Origin: Acetatifactor muris | Lineage (GTDB): Bacteria; Bacillota; Clostridia; Lachnospirales; Lachnospiraceae | Assembly: GCA_023664365.1 (NCBI GenBank) | Contig: JAMPFR010000026.1 | Coordinates: forward strand, 1 to 42,115 | DNA length: 42,115 bases | Direction of reading: 5' to 3' | Shown: in pieces, positions 1 through 7,815 of the stretch | Layout of the letters: each line of letters starts with the position of its first letter | Position numbering within the stretch: position 1 is the stretch's first letter | Made by a program: the position numbers and the translations under genes | The notes under the pieces: generated by a model | The model's database searches: none | The model's input: the letters and a program-made list of their open reading frames with translations, nothing else | Told to the model about the DNA's origin: nothing

Positions 1-102
1 AAAATTATCCGCAAGGCAGGCGGTCATAAAATCGTCGTCCATATAGCGGAACGATCTCAGGCGCTCTAAATCCTGTTGGTGTGTCTGCTCTGCCGTATTC
101 AA
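1..102 (-). CDS. PD-(D/E)XK nuclease-family (Rpn-like) transposase protein, 5' end only
   Basis: Only the first 34 codons lie in the window; the gene runs off the left edge. I place the start at the TTG at 100-102, which follows an AGAGGGTG ribosome site at a normal distance. The peptide begins LNTAEQTHQQDLERL and continues through RYMDDDFMTACLADNF. The 'DDDFM' block followed by a short variable stretch is what I remember from the N-terminus of the Rpn / 'PD-(D/E)XK nuclease family transposase' proteins that are abundant in Lachnospiraceae. The catalytic core lies outside the window, so the family call rests on this N-terminus alone. A good promoter and two leader hairpins lie upstream (127-233). 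Confidence 0.5.
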   Translation of the reverse strand, partial: MNTAEQTHQQDLERLRSFRYMDDDFMTACLADNF

Positions 103-126
103 AAATATCACCCTCTTTTATCACTA

Positions 127-195
127 CAATAGAATCAAAAAAACGATTCTATTGTCTAAATTCTATAACAGGAACCGCTTCGCGAACCCTGTTAT
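127..195. repeat. Two consecutive perfect inverted repeats in the Rpn-like gene leader
   Basis: First dyad: ATAACAGG (165-172) pairs with CCTGTTAT (188-195) around a loop with the palindrome TTCGCGAA (179-186). Second dyad: CAATAGAATC (127-136) pairs with GATTCTATTG (145-154) around an 8-base A-rich loop. Neither is followed by a clear U-run on the minus strand, so they do not look like plain terminators. The second ends about 10 bases before the ribosome site. The rest of the 103-410 gap holds no gene that I can see. Confidence 0.7.
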
Positions 196-204
196 CTAAG
201 TACT

Positions 205-233
205 ATTATACATCGGACAATAGCTTTTGAAAA
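205..233 (-). promoter_or_regulatory. SigA-type promoter for the Rpn-like gene
   Basis: On the minus strand a perfect TATAAT (210-205) lies 17 bases from TTTTCA (233-228, 4 of 6 to TTGACA). Transcription would start near 198 and give a leader of about 95 nt ahead of the TTG start, containing the two hairpins at 165-195 and 127-154. Confidence 0.6.
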
Positions 234-410
234 CTGAATTTTTCGTGAAATTTCTTAGTTCAATTCCTCCTCCCTCCGCTTAGTCCTGCCCTATTGCCTG
301 TTACTCTGTTAACTTCCGTTCTGAAGCTCCCGCTCAAGGTTCTTCCAGTTAAAACAGATCACTTCCAAAATTCAATAGACAAACGGCTTTTATATCGCCC
401 TCGCTATCGC

Positions 411-755
411 TCAATTGGGCTTATTCTGGAGAAATTTTGCATATTCCATAAAATGATTTGCGGTGGCGCTGTCAAAGGTAAGCATCACATCTATAACATC
501 CGTTATTGTATACTCCTCAGAGACACGCAGATTCAACACCTTCGGATCATCGCGATAGTCGGTACGCCCCAGCAGATAATCCGTGGTTACGCCATAATAG
601 TCAGCCAGCCGGCAAAGCATTGTATAATCAGGGGAGTGAACGTTATTTTCATAGTTGGAAACAGTAGAGACGGACACCTTCAGATAGGTTGCGACTTCTT
701 TCTGTCCAACATCCTTTTCTGCCCGCAGCCGGGTAAGAATTGCTCCTGTTGTCAT
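411..755 (-). CDS. XRE-family helix-turn-helix transcriptional regulator
   Basis: A 114-aa protein with a Cro/C1-type helix-turn-helix at about residues 5-63: ILTRLRAEKDVGQKEVATYL, then VSVSTVSNYENN, then PDYTMLCRLADYYGVTTDYLLG. This is the standard layout of small XRE repressors (DNA-binding, cytoplasmic). The C-terminal 45 residues form a short extension of unknown role, perhaps for dimerisation or effector binding. The ATG at 753-755 is preceded by a strong AAAGGAGATG site. The gene has no partner in the same orientation. Three near-identical direct repeats just upstream (789-835) could be its own operator. No target gene can be inferred beyond possible self-regulation. Confidence 0.85.
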   Translation of the reverse strand: MTTGAILTRLRAEKDVGQKEVATYLKVSVSTVSNYENNVHSPDYTMLCRLADYYGVTTDYLLGRTDYRDDPKVLNLRVSEEYTITDVIDVMLTFDSATANHFMEYAKFLQNKPN

Positions 756-788
756 ACGTTCATCTCCTTTGTAATTTCTATTTTATCT

Positions 789-835
789 ATTCTATCTCTT
801 TTCATTCTATCTCTTTTTTCATTTTATCTCTTTTC
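789..835. repeat. Three direct repeats in the XRE gene promoter region
   Basis: Units of 15, 17 and 15 bases (789-803, 804-820, 821-835) follow the pattern ATTYTATCTCTTTTC on the plus strand, equivalent to GAAAAGAGATARAAT on the minus strand. They lie 35-80 bases upstream of the XRE start codon. Their position suggests an operator array for autoregulation. The repeats also contain TAAAAT and TAGAAT, so they may overlap the -10 element. No protein binding is shown. Confidence 0.5.
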
Positions 836-950
836 ATACTTCGTAAAATAGTATTTTATGAATCCAATAAAATATATGTCCGTGTCCGGTAATATTTTAT
901 ATTATGTAAATTATATGCTGCCTTATTCCTGCTTGTGCCTAAATTTGCGT

Positions 951-978
951 AAAAAACAGAGACTCTTTCGAGTCTCCG
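951..978 (-). terminator. Intrinsic terminator of the glucosaminidase-lipoprotein operon
   Basis: The stem GAGACTC (959-965) / GAGTCTC (970-976) with a TTTC loop is followed, on the minus strand, by a run of six T (complement of A951-956). It begins 26 bases past the lipoprotein stop codon. The same 22-bp sequence recurs at 4447-4468. Confidence 0.85.
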
Positions 979-1003
979 TTTTGTCAAATCATATTCAGGG
1001 CAG

Positions 1004-2074
1004 TCACAGGATGTCATCCGACCATTCAATGTCTACCTCGCCTGAACTGGGCTCGGACGGCGGTTCCGGGGTTGGCTCCGGTGTTGGCTGCGGCTGCGGC
1101 GCAGGCGTCGGTTCCGGTGCAGGTGTGGACTGCGGCGTCTGGGACGCAGGCGGCTGAGGTACAGAGGGCTCCTGCGGTTCCGGCGTGGCAGAGGGTTTTG
1201 GCGTAGTTGACGGCTTTGGAGTGGTTGACGGCTTCGGCGCAGCAGACGGCTTTGGCGCGTCAGACGGCTCCGGTGTGGGCTCAGGCGCCGATTCTACGAC
1301 GTTGCCCTGCTCGTCATATTCCGTTACGACGATCTCATAATCAAAGCTGTCCCGCATGTTCCAGAGGTCATAGGTATCTCCTTCCCCATTTCCCTGTTTT
1401 ACCATAACAGAATGTTCTCCCACCGGCAGTCCCCGGGAATAGGTTCCCTGCTCTCTCCGTATCTCTCCGGTAGCGCCGTCAATGGTACACCTTTCAAAGC
1501 TGCCGTCATAAACGCCATCCGCTACCCCGGCCAATGTCAGCTGCACCACACTTCCCTGCTGCTTCAGGAGTATCATGCTGCCCTCCTGCAGATACCATAC
1601 ATTCGTATAAATCACTCCCGATATATCAGACCCTATCTGCACACTGAGAAGAATTTCTTCACCCTGCTGCAGAGTATAGGATCTTGCTCCCTCAATCATA
1701 TTATCCGCCATGGTCTCATACCAGGCGTCACTGTTCACAATGTGAATACATTCTCCAACGTATTCCTCCAGCTCTATATTTTGATAAAGCTCCATCATGG
1801 CCTTCTGGGCCTGTGCTCTCTTTTCCTCCTCCTGCTTTCCCGTATTACAAATCAGCTCGATTTCCCGGCCCGAATCCTGTGGTTCTGCACCGGCCATAAG
1901 CGCCTGACCCTCCACAGTGGTGGCTTTCTCCGCCATGGCAATCTCCTCAGCAAGTCTGGAGATCGTCTGCGGAGACGGCATATTAACCCGTGTCCTGCCG
2001 TCTTCCCCACAGCCGGTCAAAGCCAGACACAAAATCATCCCTATTCCCATCAGGCCATATATCCGTCTCCTCAT
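1004..2074 (-). CDS. Secreted lipoprotein with a Pro/Thr-rich C-terminal tail, function unknown
   Basis: 356 aa from the ATG at 2074, which has AGGAAG six bases upstream; a longer frame to 2122 exists but would put charged residues before the signal. The N-terminus MRRRIYGLMGIGMILCLALT ends in an LTGC lipobox, so the mature protein is expected to be lipid-anchored outside the membrane. The middle (about 90-260) has no domain that I can name with certainty; a stretch containing DGVYDGSF and EQGTYSRGLPVGEH loosely resembles a MORN-type repeat. Residues about 265-340 are a PEPT/PKPS-type low-complexity tail encoded by short DNA repeats, typical of wall-spanning linkers, ending in acidic EVDIEWSDDIL. 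It lies 52 bases after the glucosaminidase gene and shares its terminator, so a role at the cell wall with that enzyme is likely. Confidence 0.75.
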   Translation of the reverse strand: MRRRIYGLMGIGMILCLALTGCGEDGRTRVNMPSPQTISRLAEEIAMAEKATTVEGQALMAGAEPQDSGREIELICNTGKQEEEKRAQAQKAMMELYQNIELEEYVGECIHIVNSDAWYETMADNMIEGARSYTLQQGEEILLSVQIGSDISGVIYTNVWYLQEGSMILLKQQGSVVQLTLAGVADGVYDGSFERCTIDGATGEIRREQGTYSRGLPVGEHSVMVKQGNGEGDTYDLWNMRDSFDYEIVVTEYDEQGNVVESAPEPTPEPSDAPKPSAAPKPSTTPKPSTTPKPSATPEPQEPSVPQPPASQTPQSTPAPEPTPAPQPQPTPEPTPEPPSEPSSGEVDIEWSDDIL

Positions 2075-2126
2075 AGATACTTCCTCCATACAAACGGGCC
2101 GTCTCCGGACGGCAGCCCGCATAAGC

Positions 2127-4310
2127 TCAGTTTCCCTCCGCTTCGTTTATCAGCCCTGTCAGAAATTCATAGGTGGCGCTTCCCGGGTCATAACTCCCAC
2201 GCTCCAACAGCTGTTCTGCCAGAGAATAAATGCTTTTCGCCACCGGCGGGCCATACAGGGTAATGCTCTTTCCGTCTTTTTCGAGGATAATATATCCCCG
2301 AAAAGCATACTCTGTCTTATACTGTGCCGCAGGCATACCCACCAGCACAGAGGTATATCGGTACCTGCCGTCCACAGTCTCATACACCACATCCGTAAAG
2401 CCGCCGTTTCCGTCCGCCCCGTAAGCCATGCCGCTCTGCACCTTCTCACCGCCCTTCACCATGGGATACCGGTCTCTGTTGGCATTGTTCATCACAAGGG
2501 TGCCGTACTCCCGCAGCCGATACCGGTTTACGCCACCGCCCGCAAGCTTGTTTCTCAGTTCTGCTGATATTCCTGTCTTAAACCGGATTCCCGGCTTTCC
2601 GGTGATTCTGATGGAAAAACCGTGGTAGGTCAGCAAATCCGCAAGCTCCGGTTCCGGCGTGGCAATGTAGGCGCCGCTGCCGTAGCTTAAACTCCACACA
2701 TACATCCCCACGGGGACTCCCGACTCATTATATCGATAGACAACCGCCGCTGCCGCGCTTTTGTCTGATGCGGTGACAGTGACCGTTCCTTCTTCCGCCG
2801 TTCCCTGATATGCCACGCCGTCCAGCCACACGGTACTGTCGTTGTAACCCTCCGGCAGCTTCAGGGAAATATCCAGTGTTTCCACCACCGGATCCTCCGG
2901 TTCCGTTCCGGGCGCAGCGCAGGGCGCCCCGGGCATATTCAAATAGACAGGTATCTTGAACACAAACGGGCTGTCCAGAGCATTGGCGTCGGCATACAGC
3001 TTCCTGATACTCTGGGCTTCGGACTTTGGCGCCGAAATATTCTGCATATACTGATGGGTATATACCGCATGGCTGCCCTTTGGATTCACATTGAATTTCT
3101 GCAGATACAGCGTATCCTGTCCCTTTCTGATATAATTGGCAGAGATAAAATCCGCCCCGTCCCGAATCGCAAAATAGGCGTTTATCCAACCATGATCTTT
3201 GGCATACTTCAGGCCGTTCTCGTAGACTTCCTGATTGGTCTTTCCGCTGGCCCCTATATTAAAATAGTTATAATAGCCCTCATAACCGGGATAAGTGCCC
3301 GATATCAGAGGCGACGTACCCTGTCCCTGCTCCTGCAGCACCCTGGCCGCCAGATGAAAGGGACTGACCTTCCTGCATTCCTCTTTTCCGAAAAGCCAGA
3401 ACAGCTCTGCAAAAGTCAGCGCACTCATTCCGGGCGCGGGCTTGCTGTCATTCATGAAGGTATTGTTCAAAAAACTCTGCATGGCCTCCAGAGTGTGATA
3501 TTCCTCGTTATAAGTCAGCTGCTCAAACTGAAAAATTGCGCTTTCCGACAGGTTATTCCGGGGATCCATATACACCTTAACCGCCGCCTCCGTGGCATAA
3601 TACCAGTTCCCGGTATCATAAAGCCCGTTTTTCGCCCAGTCGGGAAGGCTCTTGTGTGCCAGGCTCTTTCCGCCCTGCAATTCATTATAAATGACGTCAT
3701 TCCAGTCCAGAGTGGTATTCATTTTTACAAAAGTCCAATTGGGATGCTGCTGCTTCAACTCCGTCAGTGCAGCCCTGTAGCTGGCCGGGAACTGCTCAAT
3801 ATCGGCATAAACCGTCTGGCCGCCCGCATCAATCCCATAAACGTAAGTCTTCGGGTTCATCCCGTATGTCTCCTCCCAGCTTAGAAACCGGGCGTCAGAA
3901 ACAGCCAGACAGGTTCGGGGAATATAACCGTAATATTCATTCCCCTCATATTCCAGCCACACATATTCCCAAACCTCATAATTATCATCCAGATATACGT
4001 CCAGAATGTTGACCTGCTGGCCGCTGAGTACCGTAACCGCTATCTCTCCCTCATAGGAAGGCGTGGTTCGTACGGGGTATTCGTCGGCCAGATACACCAG
4101 GGCCATAATTTCTCTCTCCGCCGCTATTTCTTCCAATGCAGCTCCTGCCTCGTCTATCAGCAGGGCGGCCTCTGCCTCCATATCGGCGGAATACCGGGCG
4201 CCTGCCGCGCGGACGGCAGCGCCTGTCCCGGGCATCCCTGCCAAAAGCAGCACTAAAGCCAGAAAGCACAATATGTATTTTTGAATTTGCTTTTGTTTTT
4301 GCTTTTTCAT
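2127..4310 (-). CDS. Secreted LytG-type endo-beta-N-acetylglucosaminidase with SH3 and C-terminal surface domain
   Basis: 727 aa from the ATG at 4310 (AGGAG five bases upstream). A signal peptide covers about residues 1-36 (KYILCFLALVLLLAGMPG). An SH3-like region at about 65-140 (VRTTPSYEGEIAVTVLSGQQ and EGNEYYGYIPRTCL) would bind the wall. The glucosaminidase domain lies at about 255-440 and includes SPFHLAARVLQEQG, whose Glu is in the usual catalytic position, followed by GTSPLISGTYPGYEGYYNYF and NIGASG, very close to LytG/GH73 enzymes. The last 250 residues (FSIRITGKPGIRFKTGIS and following) resemble a domain that I recall from other Lachnospiraceae surface proteins, function unknown. Predicted role: cutting peptidoglycan glycan strands outside the cell during growth or separation. 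First gene of a two-gene operon with the lipoprotein. Confidence 0.85.
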   Translation of the reverse strand: MKKQKQKQIQKYILCFLALVLLLAGMPGTGAAVRAAGARYSADMEAEAALLIDEAGAALEEIAAEREIMALVYLADEYPVRTTPSYEGEIAVTVLSGQQVNILDVYLDDNYEVWEYVWLEYEGNEYYGYIPRTCLAVSDARFLSWEETYGMNPKTYVYGIDAGGQTVYADIEQFPASYRAALTELKQQHPNWTFVKMNTTLDWNDVIYNELQGGKSLAHKSLPDWAKNGLYDTGNWYYATEAAVKVYMDPRNNLSESAIFQFEQLTYNEEYHTLEAMQSFLNNTFMNDSKPAPGMSALTFAELFWLFGKEECRKVSPFHLAARVLQEQGQGTSPLISGTYPGYEGYYNYFNIGASGKTNQEVYENGLKYAKDHGWINAYFAIRDGADFISANYIRKGQDTLYLQKFNVNPKGSHAVYTHQYMQNISAPKSEAQSIRKLYADANALDSPFVFKIPVYLNMPGAPCAAPGTEPEDPVVETLDISLKLPEGYNDSTVWLDGVAYQGTAEEGTVTVTASDKSAAAAVVYRYNESGVPVGMYVWSLSYGSGAYIATPEPELADLLTYHGFSIRITGKPGIRFKTGISAELRNKLAGGGVNRYRLREYGTLVMNNANRDRYPMVKGGEKVQSGMAYGADGNGGFTDVVYETVDGRYRYTSVLVGMPAAQYKTEYAFRGYIILEKDGKSITLYGPPVAKSIYSLAEQLLERGSYDPGSATYEFLTGLINEAEGN

Positions 4311-4375
4311 TCCGCTCCTGTATTCTCGCGCCGAGATGACCGCCGGGTCTGTCGGATTTTACATCTGTTGCTTTA

Positions 4376-4405
4376 AGAATACCATAACATATGCTTTTTT
4401 ACCAA
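4376..4405 (-). promoter_or_regulatory. Possible promoter of the glucosaminidase operon
   Basis: On the minus strand TTGGTA (4405-4400) and TATTCT (4381-4376) are separated by 18 bases, with TGG just upstream of the -10 (extended -10). Each hexamer matches the consensus at about four positions. It lies about 65 bases from the start codon. Confidence 0.4.
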
Positions 4406-4447
4406 TAGAAAATATTTCCACTCAAACATTAAATTTGCAAAAGGAAA

Positions 4448-4465
4448 GAGACTCTTTCGAGTCTC
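4448..4465 (-). terminator. Terminator of the three-gene cassette
   Basis: GAGACTC (4448-4454), TTTC loop, GAGTCTC (4459-4465), then on the minus strand TTTCCTTTTG. It sits eight bases after the stop of the HD protein gene and is identical over 22 bp to the terminator at 958-979. Confidence 0.75.
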
Positions 4466-4473
4466 CGTCCTCC

Positions 4474-6729
4474 TTACATAATTTCATCAATGCAGATATC
4501 CATTATAAAATATAAAAAGTAGTCGGAATAGAAATCAAATACCATTTCACCGGTATCTCTTTTCCTTTTTCTCTTTTCACAGATAGTCAGGTAATCCCTT
4601 TCTTCCGTGTAGCTTTGCACCACCTCACATATATCCCCCCGCAAGGGATAGTGAACCTCATATCGATATGTATCCTCCTCCCAAAACGACTCTTCCGAAG
4701 AAAAATCGCAGTGCATCAGTGCAAAGCAGTCTGCCATCAAGGCTATCATATTTTTGTCCCTGATATTCCATACCTGCGCCGTCATCTTTGCCAGCTGCTC
4801 ACAATATACAGAAAGCTCCTCTTCATATTTCTTTCCTTTCTCCTCTTTCTCCCCCTCCACGGAAAACGCAAGCTTCTTTTTGCAGGCCATACGGCCGAGT
4901 ATCAGTAAATACAGGTAAAAATCCAGAGACTGCAGCAACAGTCGCTTTGTTTCAGTGGTTGTCTGCATTTTCATAGTACCGTCCGGCGTCCGGCAGGTTA
5001 ACTCACTGTAATTTGGAGAAATCTTGCTTATTAATATATCATAAAAGCTTTTCCTGCATTTCTTTTTTTCAATGCGGTTTTTCAAAGTAAGAAACGCTGT
5101 AGACTTTTCTAAAAATTTCCTCTCATCCCATAAATATACCAGCTTTTTTCCCAGATCAACAGGTTCTGCGATAACCGCGCTTATATCCTTCTCCCTGCCT
5201 GATGCTGCTGCAAATTCTTCCAGAATCTTTACCTTAACAGCCACCGGATTATTCGTCAGAAAAGCCCTCACATAAATATCCGGAACCCTCTCCTGCTTCT
5301 TTGCCATCTCCCGCAGCTCCCGGATCCCCCGCAGCCGCTGCAAAGCAAACGTATCATTGTACCGTGCCAGCTGCAGTAACGCCTTTCTGTCACATTTCAG
5401 ATCGAGAATCCATCTTCCTCTTTTCTCTTTCTCTGTCTTCTCTACGCAGGCAATTTCCAGTTCCGTGAAAGGCGCCACATTAATCATGCGCCGGTTCGGA
5501 AACCAGAGGCTGTTCCAGCCCTTGGCGCCGCAGACGCAGGAATAGGCATAGACATGCCCTTCGTTTCTCCGGCGAATCATAGGCGTCTTACATTTATCAC
5601 AGACAAAAAACGCGCTTTTGTCGCTGATCAGGAAATAGACCCTCTCCCATTCCTGAAGATCGTCGCACAGGCGAAACAGATAGGAAATAGGATTTTCCGT
5701 AAATACGCTGTGATAGCGGTCATACTTCTTTTTAGCCTGAAATTCATATTTCAAAGTATGATTATATATTACCAGCGCCGACAGCTCCAGCACCATACGT
5801 TTGACCGGCTCCAGGCTGAAAATCCGGCCGTTGTCATAATACTGCATCAGCAGGATAATTGCCGAATACGCGCCGTGATCGCTGTCCTCCAGCCGTTTCC
5901 TGATTTCCTCTTCCGGAACCGTAGAAAACAGAAGACTGTTGCTCAGCAGGCTTTTAACGTGCGGCATGCAGTTCCCCGCGTCCATAAAAATATGCGACAT
6001 GGGCAGAAAACTCTGCATTCTCGCCATATTGCGGCGCATATATACAACAGGGTATCCTATATCATGCACCAGAGAGGAAACTGCTGCCGTAGCAAAAATA
6101 ATATAATGATAGCAGCATTCCGAAACCCCTTCATCGTCGTACATAATCTCCTTCAGGCAATCCCATTTTCGGATCGTGGTTTTCTCCCTCTGCTCGCGAA
6201 CGCTGCGCTGCATTTCCACAGCTACCCTGCTGTTTTCCCTGCTGTAAATATCCATACAGGTGCGCCAGAGTTCATCCTGATCCAGAAACATAAACATTTC
6301 ATACAAATTACGCACCTGATGCAGATAATGATCCCGGTAATAACTGTAATCATGCTGCTGTTCTTTATACTCCAGATGCATCATCCACTCAAAGTAAAAG
6401 TAGGAACTTTGAAAAAGCTCCTCCAGTCCGTCTATGTTTACATATTCCCTTAAGAATTTTTCTGTCACCAGCTCCAATATGTTTGTGTTTTCAGTGTCGC
6501 GGGCGCTTCCGTAATGATAAACCTTATCTACGGTCAGAAAGGTTTCCACCGCCCGATCCATATCCCAGCGCCCGTCCTCTCCCGGATAGAAATTTTTCAG
6601 CAGCTCCTCCAGTACCGATACGGACACAGTCTCTCCCGGCGCTTTTGTATACAAAAACTTATGCCTAAGTACGTCAAAATCAGCAAGATAATCCTGCATT
6701 GTCATTCCGTTAAAAATCATTTTTCCCAT
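4474..6729 (-). CDS. HD-domain protein with zinc ribbon (third gene of the cassette)
   Basis: 751 aa; ATG at 6729 with AGGAG six bases upstream; overlaps the preceding ATPase gene by 13 bases. Not a protein that I recognise, but motifs are visible. RDHYLHQVRNLY (H137) followed by LVHDIGYP (H222-D223), DSDHGAYSAI (H285), YNHTL (H324) and FRLCDDLQEWER (D356) reproduce the metal-ligand pattern of an HD phosphohydrolase-type domain at about residues 125-365, with every expected His/Asp present. A four-Cys zinc ribbon follows directly: CDKC (377/380) and CVC (398/400). The remaining 350 residues are alpha-helical looking and unassigned. There is no signal or membrane segment, so it is cytoplasmic. 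An active HD domain would cleave a phosphate ester (nucleotide or cyclic nucleotide); the substrate is unknown. Confidence 0.65.
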   Translation of the reverse strand: MGKMIFNGMTMQDYLADFDVLRHKFLYTKAPGETVSVSVLEELLKNFYPGEDGRWDMDRAVETFLTVDKVYHYGSARDTENTNILELVTEKFLREYVNIDGLEELFQSSYFYFEWMMHLEYKEQQHDYSYYRDHYLHQVRNLYEMFMFLDQDELWRTCMDIYSRENSRVAVEMQRSVREQREKTTIRKWDCLKEIMYDDEGVSECCYHYIIFATAAVSSLVHDIGYPVVYMRRNMARMQSFLPMSHIFMDAGNCMPHVKSLLSNSLLFSTVPEEEIRKRLEDSDHGAYSAIILLMQYYDNGRIFSLEPVKRMVLELSALVIYNHTLKYEFQAKKKYDRYHSVFTENPISYLFRLCDDLQEWERVYFLISDKSAFFVCDKCKTPMIRRRNEGHVYAYSCVCGAKGWNSLWFPNRRMINVAPFTELEIACVEKTEKEKRGRWILDLKCDRKALLQLARYNDTFALQRLRGIRELREMAKKQERVPDIYVRAFLTNNPVAVKVKILEEFAAASGREKDISAVIAEPVDLGKKLVYLWDERKFLEKSTAFLTLKNRIEKKKCRKSFYDILISKISPNYSELTCRTPDGTMKMQTTTETKRLLLQSLDFYLYLLILGRMACKKKLAFSVEGEKEEKGKKYEEELSVYCEQLAKMTAQVWNIRDKNMIALMADCFALMHCDFSSEESFWEEDTYRYEVHYPLRGDICEVVQSYTEERDYLTICEKRKRKRDTGEMVFDFYSDYFLYFIMDICIDEIM

Positions 6730-7802
6730 GGATTCTCCTGTTCCTTCAACGTATCGTCCTTTTCGATTTCAAACCGGTTTCTTTCCGTAATTGTACTGTA
6801 CTCATGGTAAGAAATATTATACTTGTTCCGGTACACTTTTCCCGGTGTCGTTTGTTCCATCATTACCTTATACAGCTCCGAAACGTTTTGTCTTACCCGG
6901 TCTTCATATGCGGTCAAATCTTTTGACTCCGAAAAGAAAGGATTATTCAATATGGAGTTCACCGTGTCGAAATCCTTAAGCTTCGTTGTACACCTATTCA
7001 TTTCCCTGATATTCCCCAGTGCAAGGGCCATATGCCCGATATCCTCCGTTGTCACCTGGTAATAATGCATCTTTATCTTCTTGCTGTCTTTAGTTGCCAT
7101 CGCGCGAAGCAGATTGAGAATCATGTCGGAATACTCATCATATCCGGGCGGCATATCGATCACCACGTTTTTATATTGTCCCAGGGGCTTCTCTCCTCTG
7201 TCATTGTCAGGTGCATAAGTCGCATTCCTGTGTAAAATAAAATCAAGCAACCGCTCCAGACGGTAAATATAAATACCGGCAGCCAACTTCCCCGTATAAT
7301 TTTGATGCGGAAACCATATCTTATCCTTTGACTTCGCACCGGCCAGAATAAAATCCAGAGATCCGTTCATCGTGTAGGCCACACCTGACTCAGCCGCCGG
7401 ATCTGCCTCTTTTGCATAGGAAAAGGTATTCTGCACCAGCTTCTCCGGAAGGAAGTCCATATCCTGCACAAAGCAGCTCAGATTGTCTTCCTCCCGGTAT
7501 CCGTCCGGAATAGCAATCGTGTGTTTCAAGCCGCTGCCATGGAGCACGGGCCCGGAGTTTTTCTTCATATCCTCCAACACCTTCGCACATGTCTCGCTGC
7601 TTGCCACGGTGCCATCCCGAAACAGCAGCGGCTGCCATGCGGAACCCCTGAAATCCGCATCCAACAGTAACACCTCTGCCGGCCCCTCCAAATTTTCCTT
7701 CGCAAGCTCCAGGGCTTTAAAAAGGGAGCAGGTGCTTTTACCGCACCCGCCCTTCATGGAATGCATGATATGAAAACAAATCTCTTTATTATTTCCGCTC
7801 AC
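6717..7802 (-). CDS. ParA/MinD-like P-loop ATPase (second gene of the cassette)
   Basis: 361 aa from a GTG at 7802 (GAGG site upstream); 13 bases after the first cassette gene and overlapping the third. The N-terminus carries a deviant Walker A, MKGGCGKST (K17GGCGKST24), with the signature second lysine of the ParA/MinD/Mrp class. VLLLDADFRG (D48/D50) matches the Walker A' position and VVIDMPPGYDEY (D216) the Walker B/switch position. The gap between these two blocks is longer than in a typical chromosome-partition ParA (residues 50-213), indicating an insertion. No ParB gene or parS-like sites are visible nearby, so plasmid or chromosome partition is not supported. Within the cassette it is more likely an ATP-dependent switch that recruits or positions its partners. 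Confidence 0.75.
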   Translation of the reverse strand: MSGNNKEICFHIMHSMKGGCGKSTCSLFKALELAKENLEGPAEVLLLDADFRGSAWQPLLFRDGTVASSETCAKVLEDMKKNSGPVLHGSGLKHTIAIPDGYREEDNLSCFVQDMDFLPEKLVQNTFSYAKEADPAAESGVAYTMNGSLDFILAGAKSKDKIWFPHQNYTGKLAAGIYIYRLERLLDFILHRNATYAPDNDRGEKPLGQYKNVVIDMPPGYDEYSDMILNLLRAMATKDSKKIKMHYYQVTTEDIGHMALALGNIREMNRCTTKLKDFDTVNSILNNPFFSESKDLTAYEDRVRQNVSELYKVMMEQTTPGKVYRNKYNISYHEYSTITERNRFEIEKDDTLKEQENPWEK

Positions 7803-7815
7803 CGCTTTTTCCTCT

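Noticed and set aside
294-851. 185-aa plus-strand open frame across the XRE gene
   Set aside because: Antisense to a clear HTH protein; the C-terminal ILSLFILSLFSFYLF stretch is just the direct repeats read in frame.
2075-2122. Longer N-terminus for the Pro-rich lipoprotein
   Set aside because: Puts 16 charged residues before the signal peptide; the ATG at 2074 has the better ribosome site.
5554-6453. 299-aa plus-strand open frame opposite the HD protein
   Set aside because: Translation is low-quality; the minus frame has coherent HD and zinc motifs and a ribosome site.
6717-7802. Plasmid or chromosome partition ParA
   Set aside because: No ParB gene or parS-like sites; operon partners do not fit partition.
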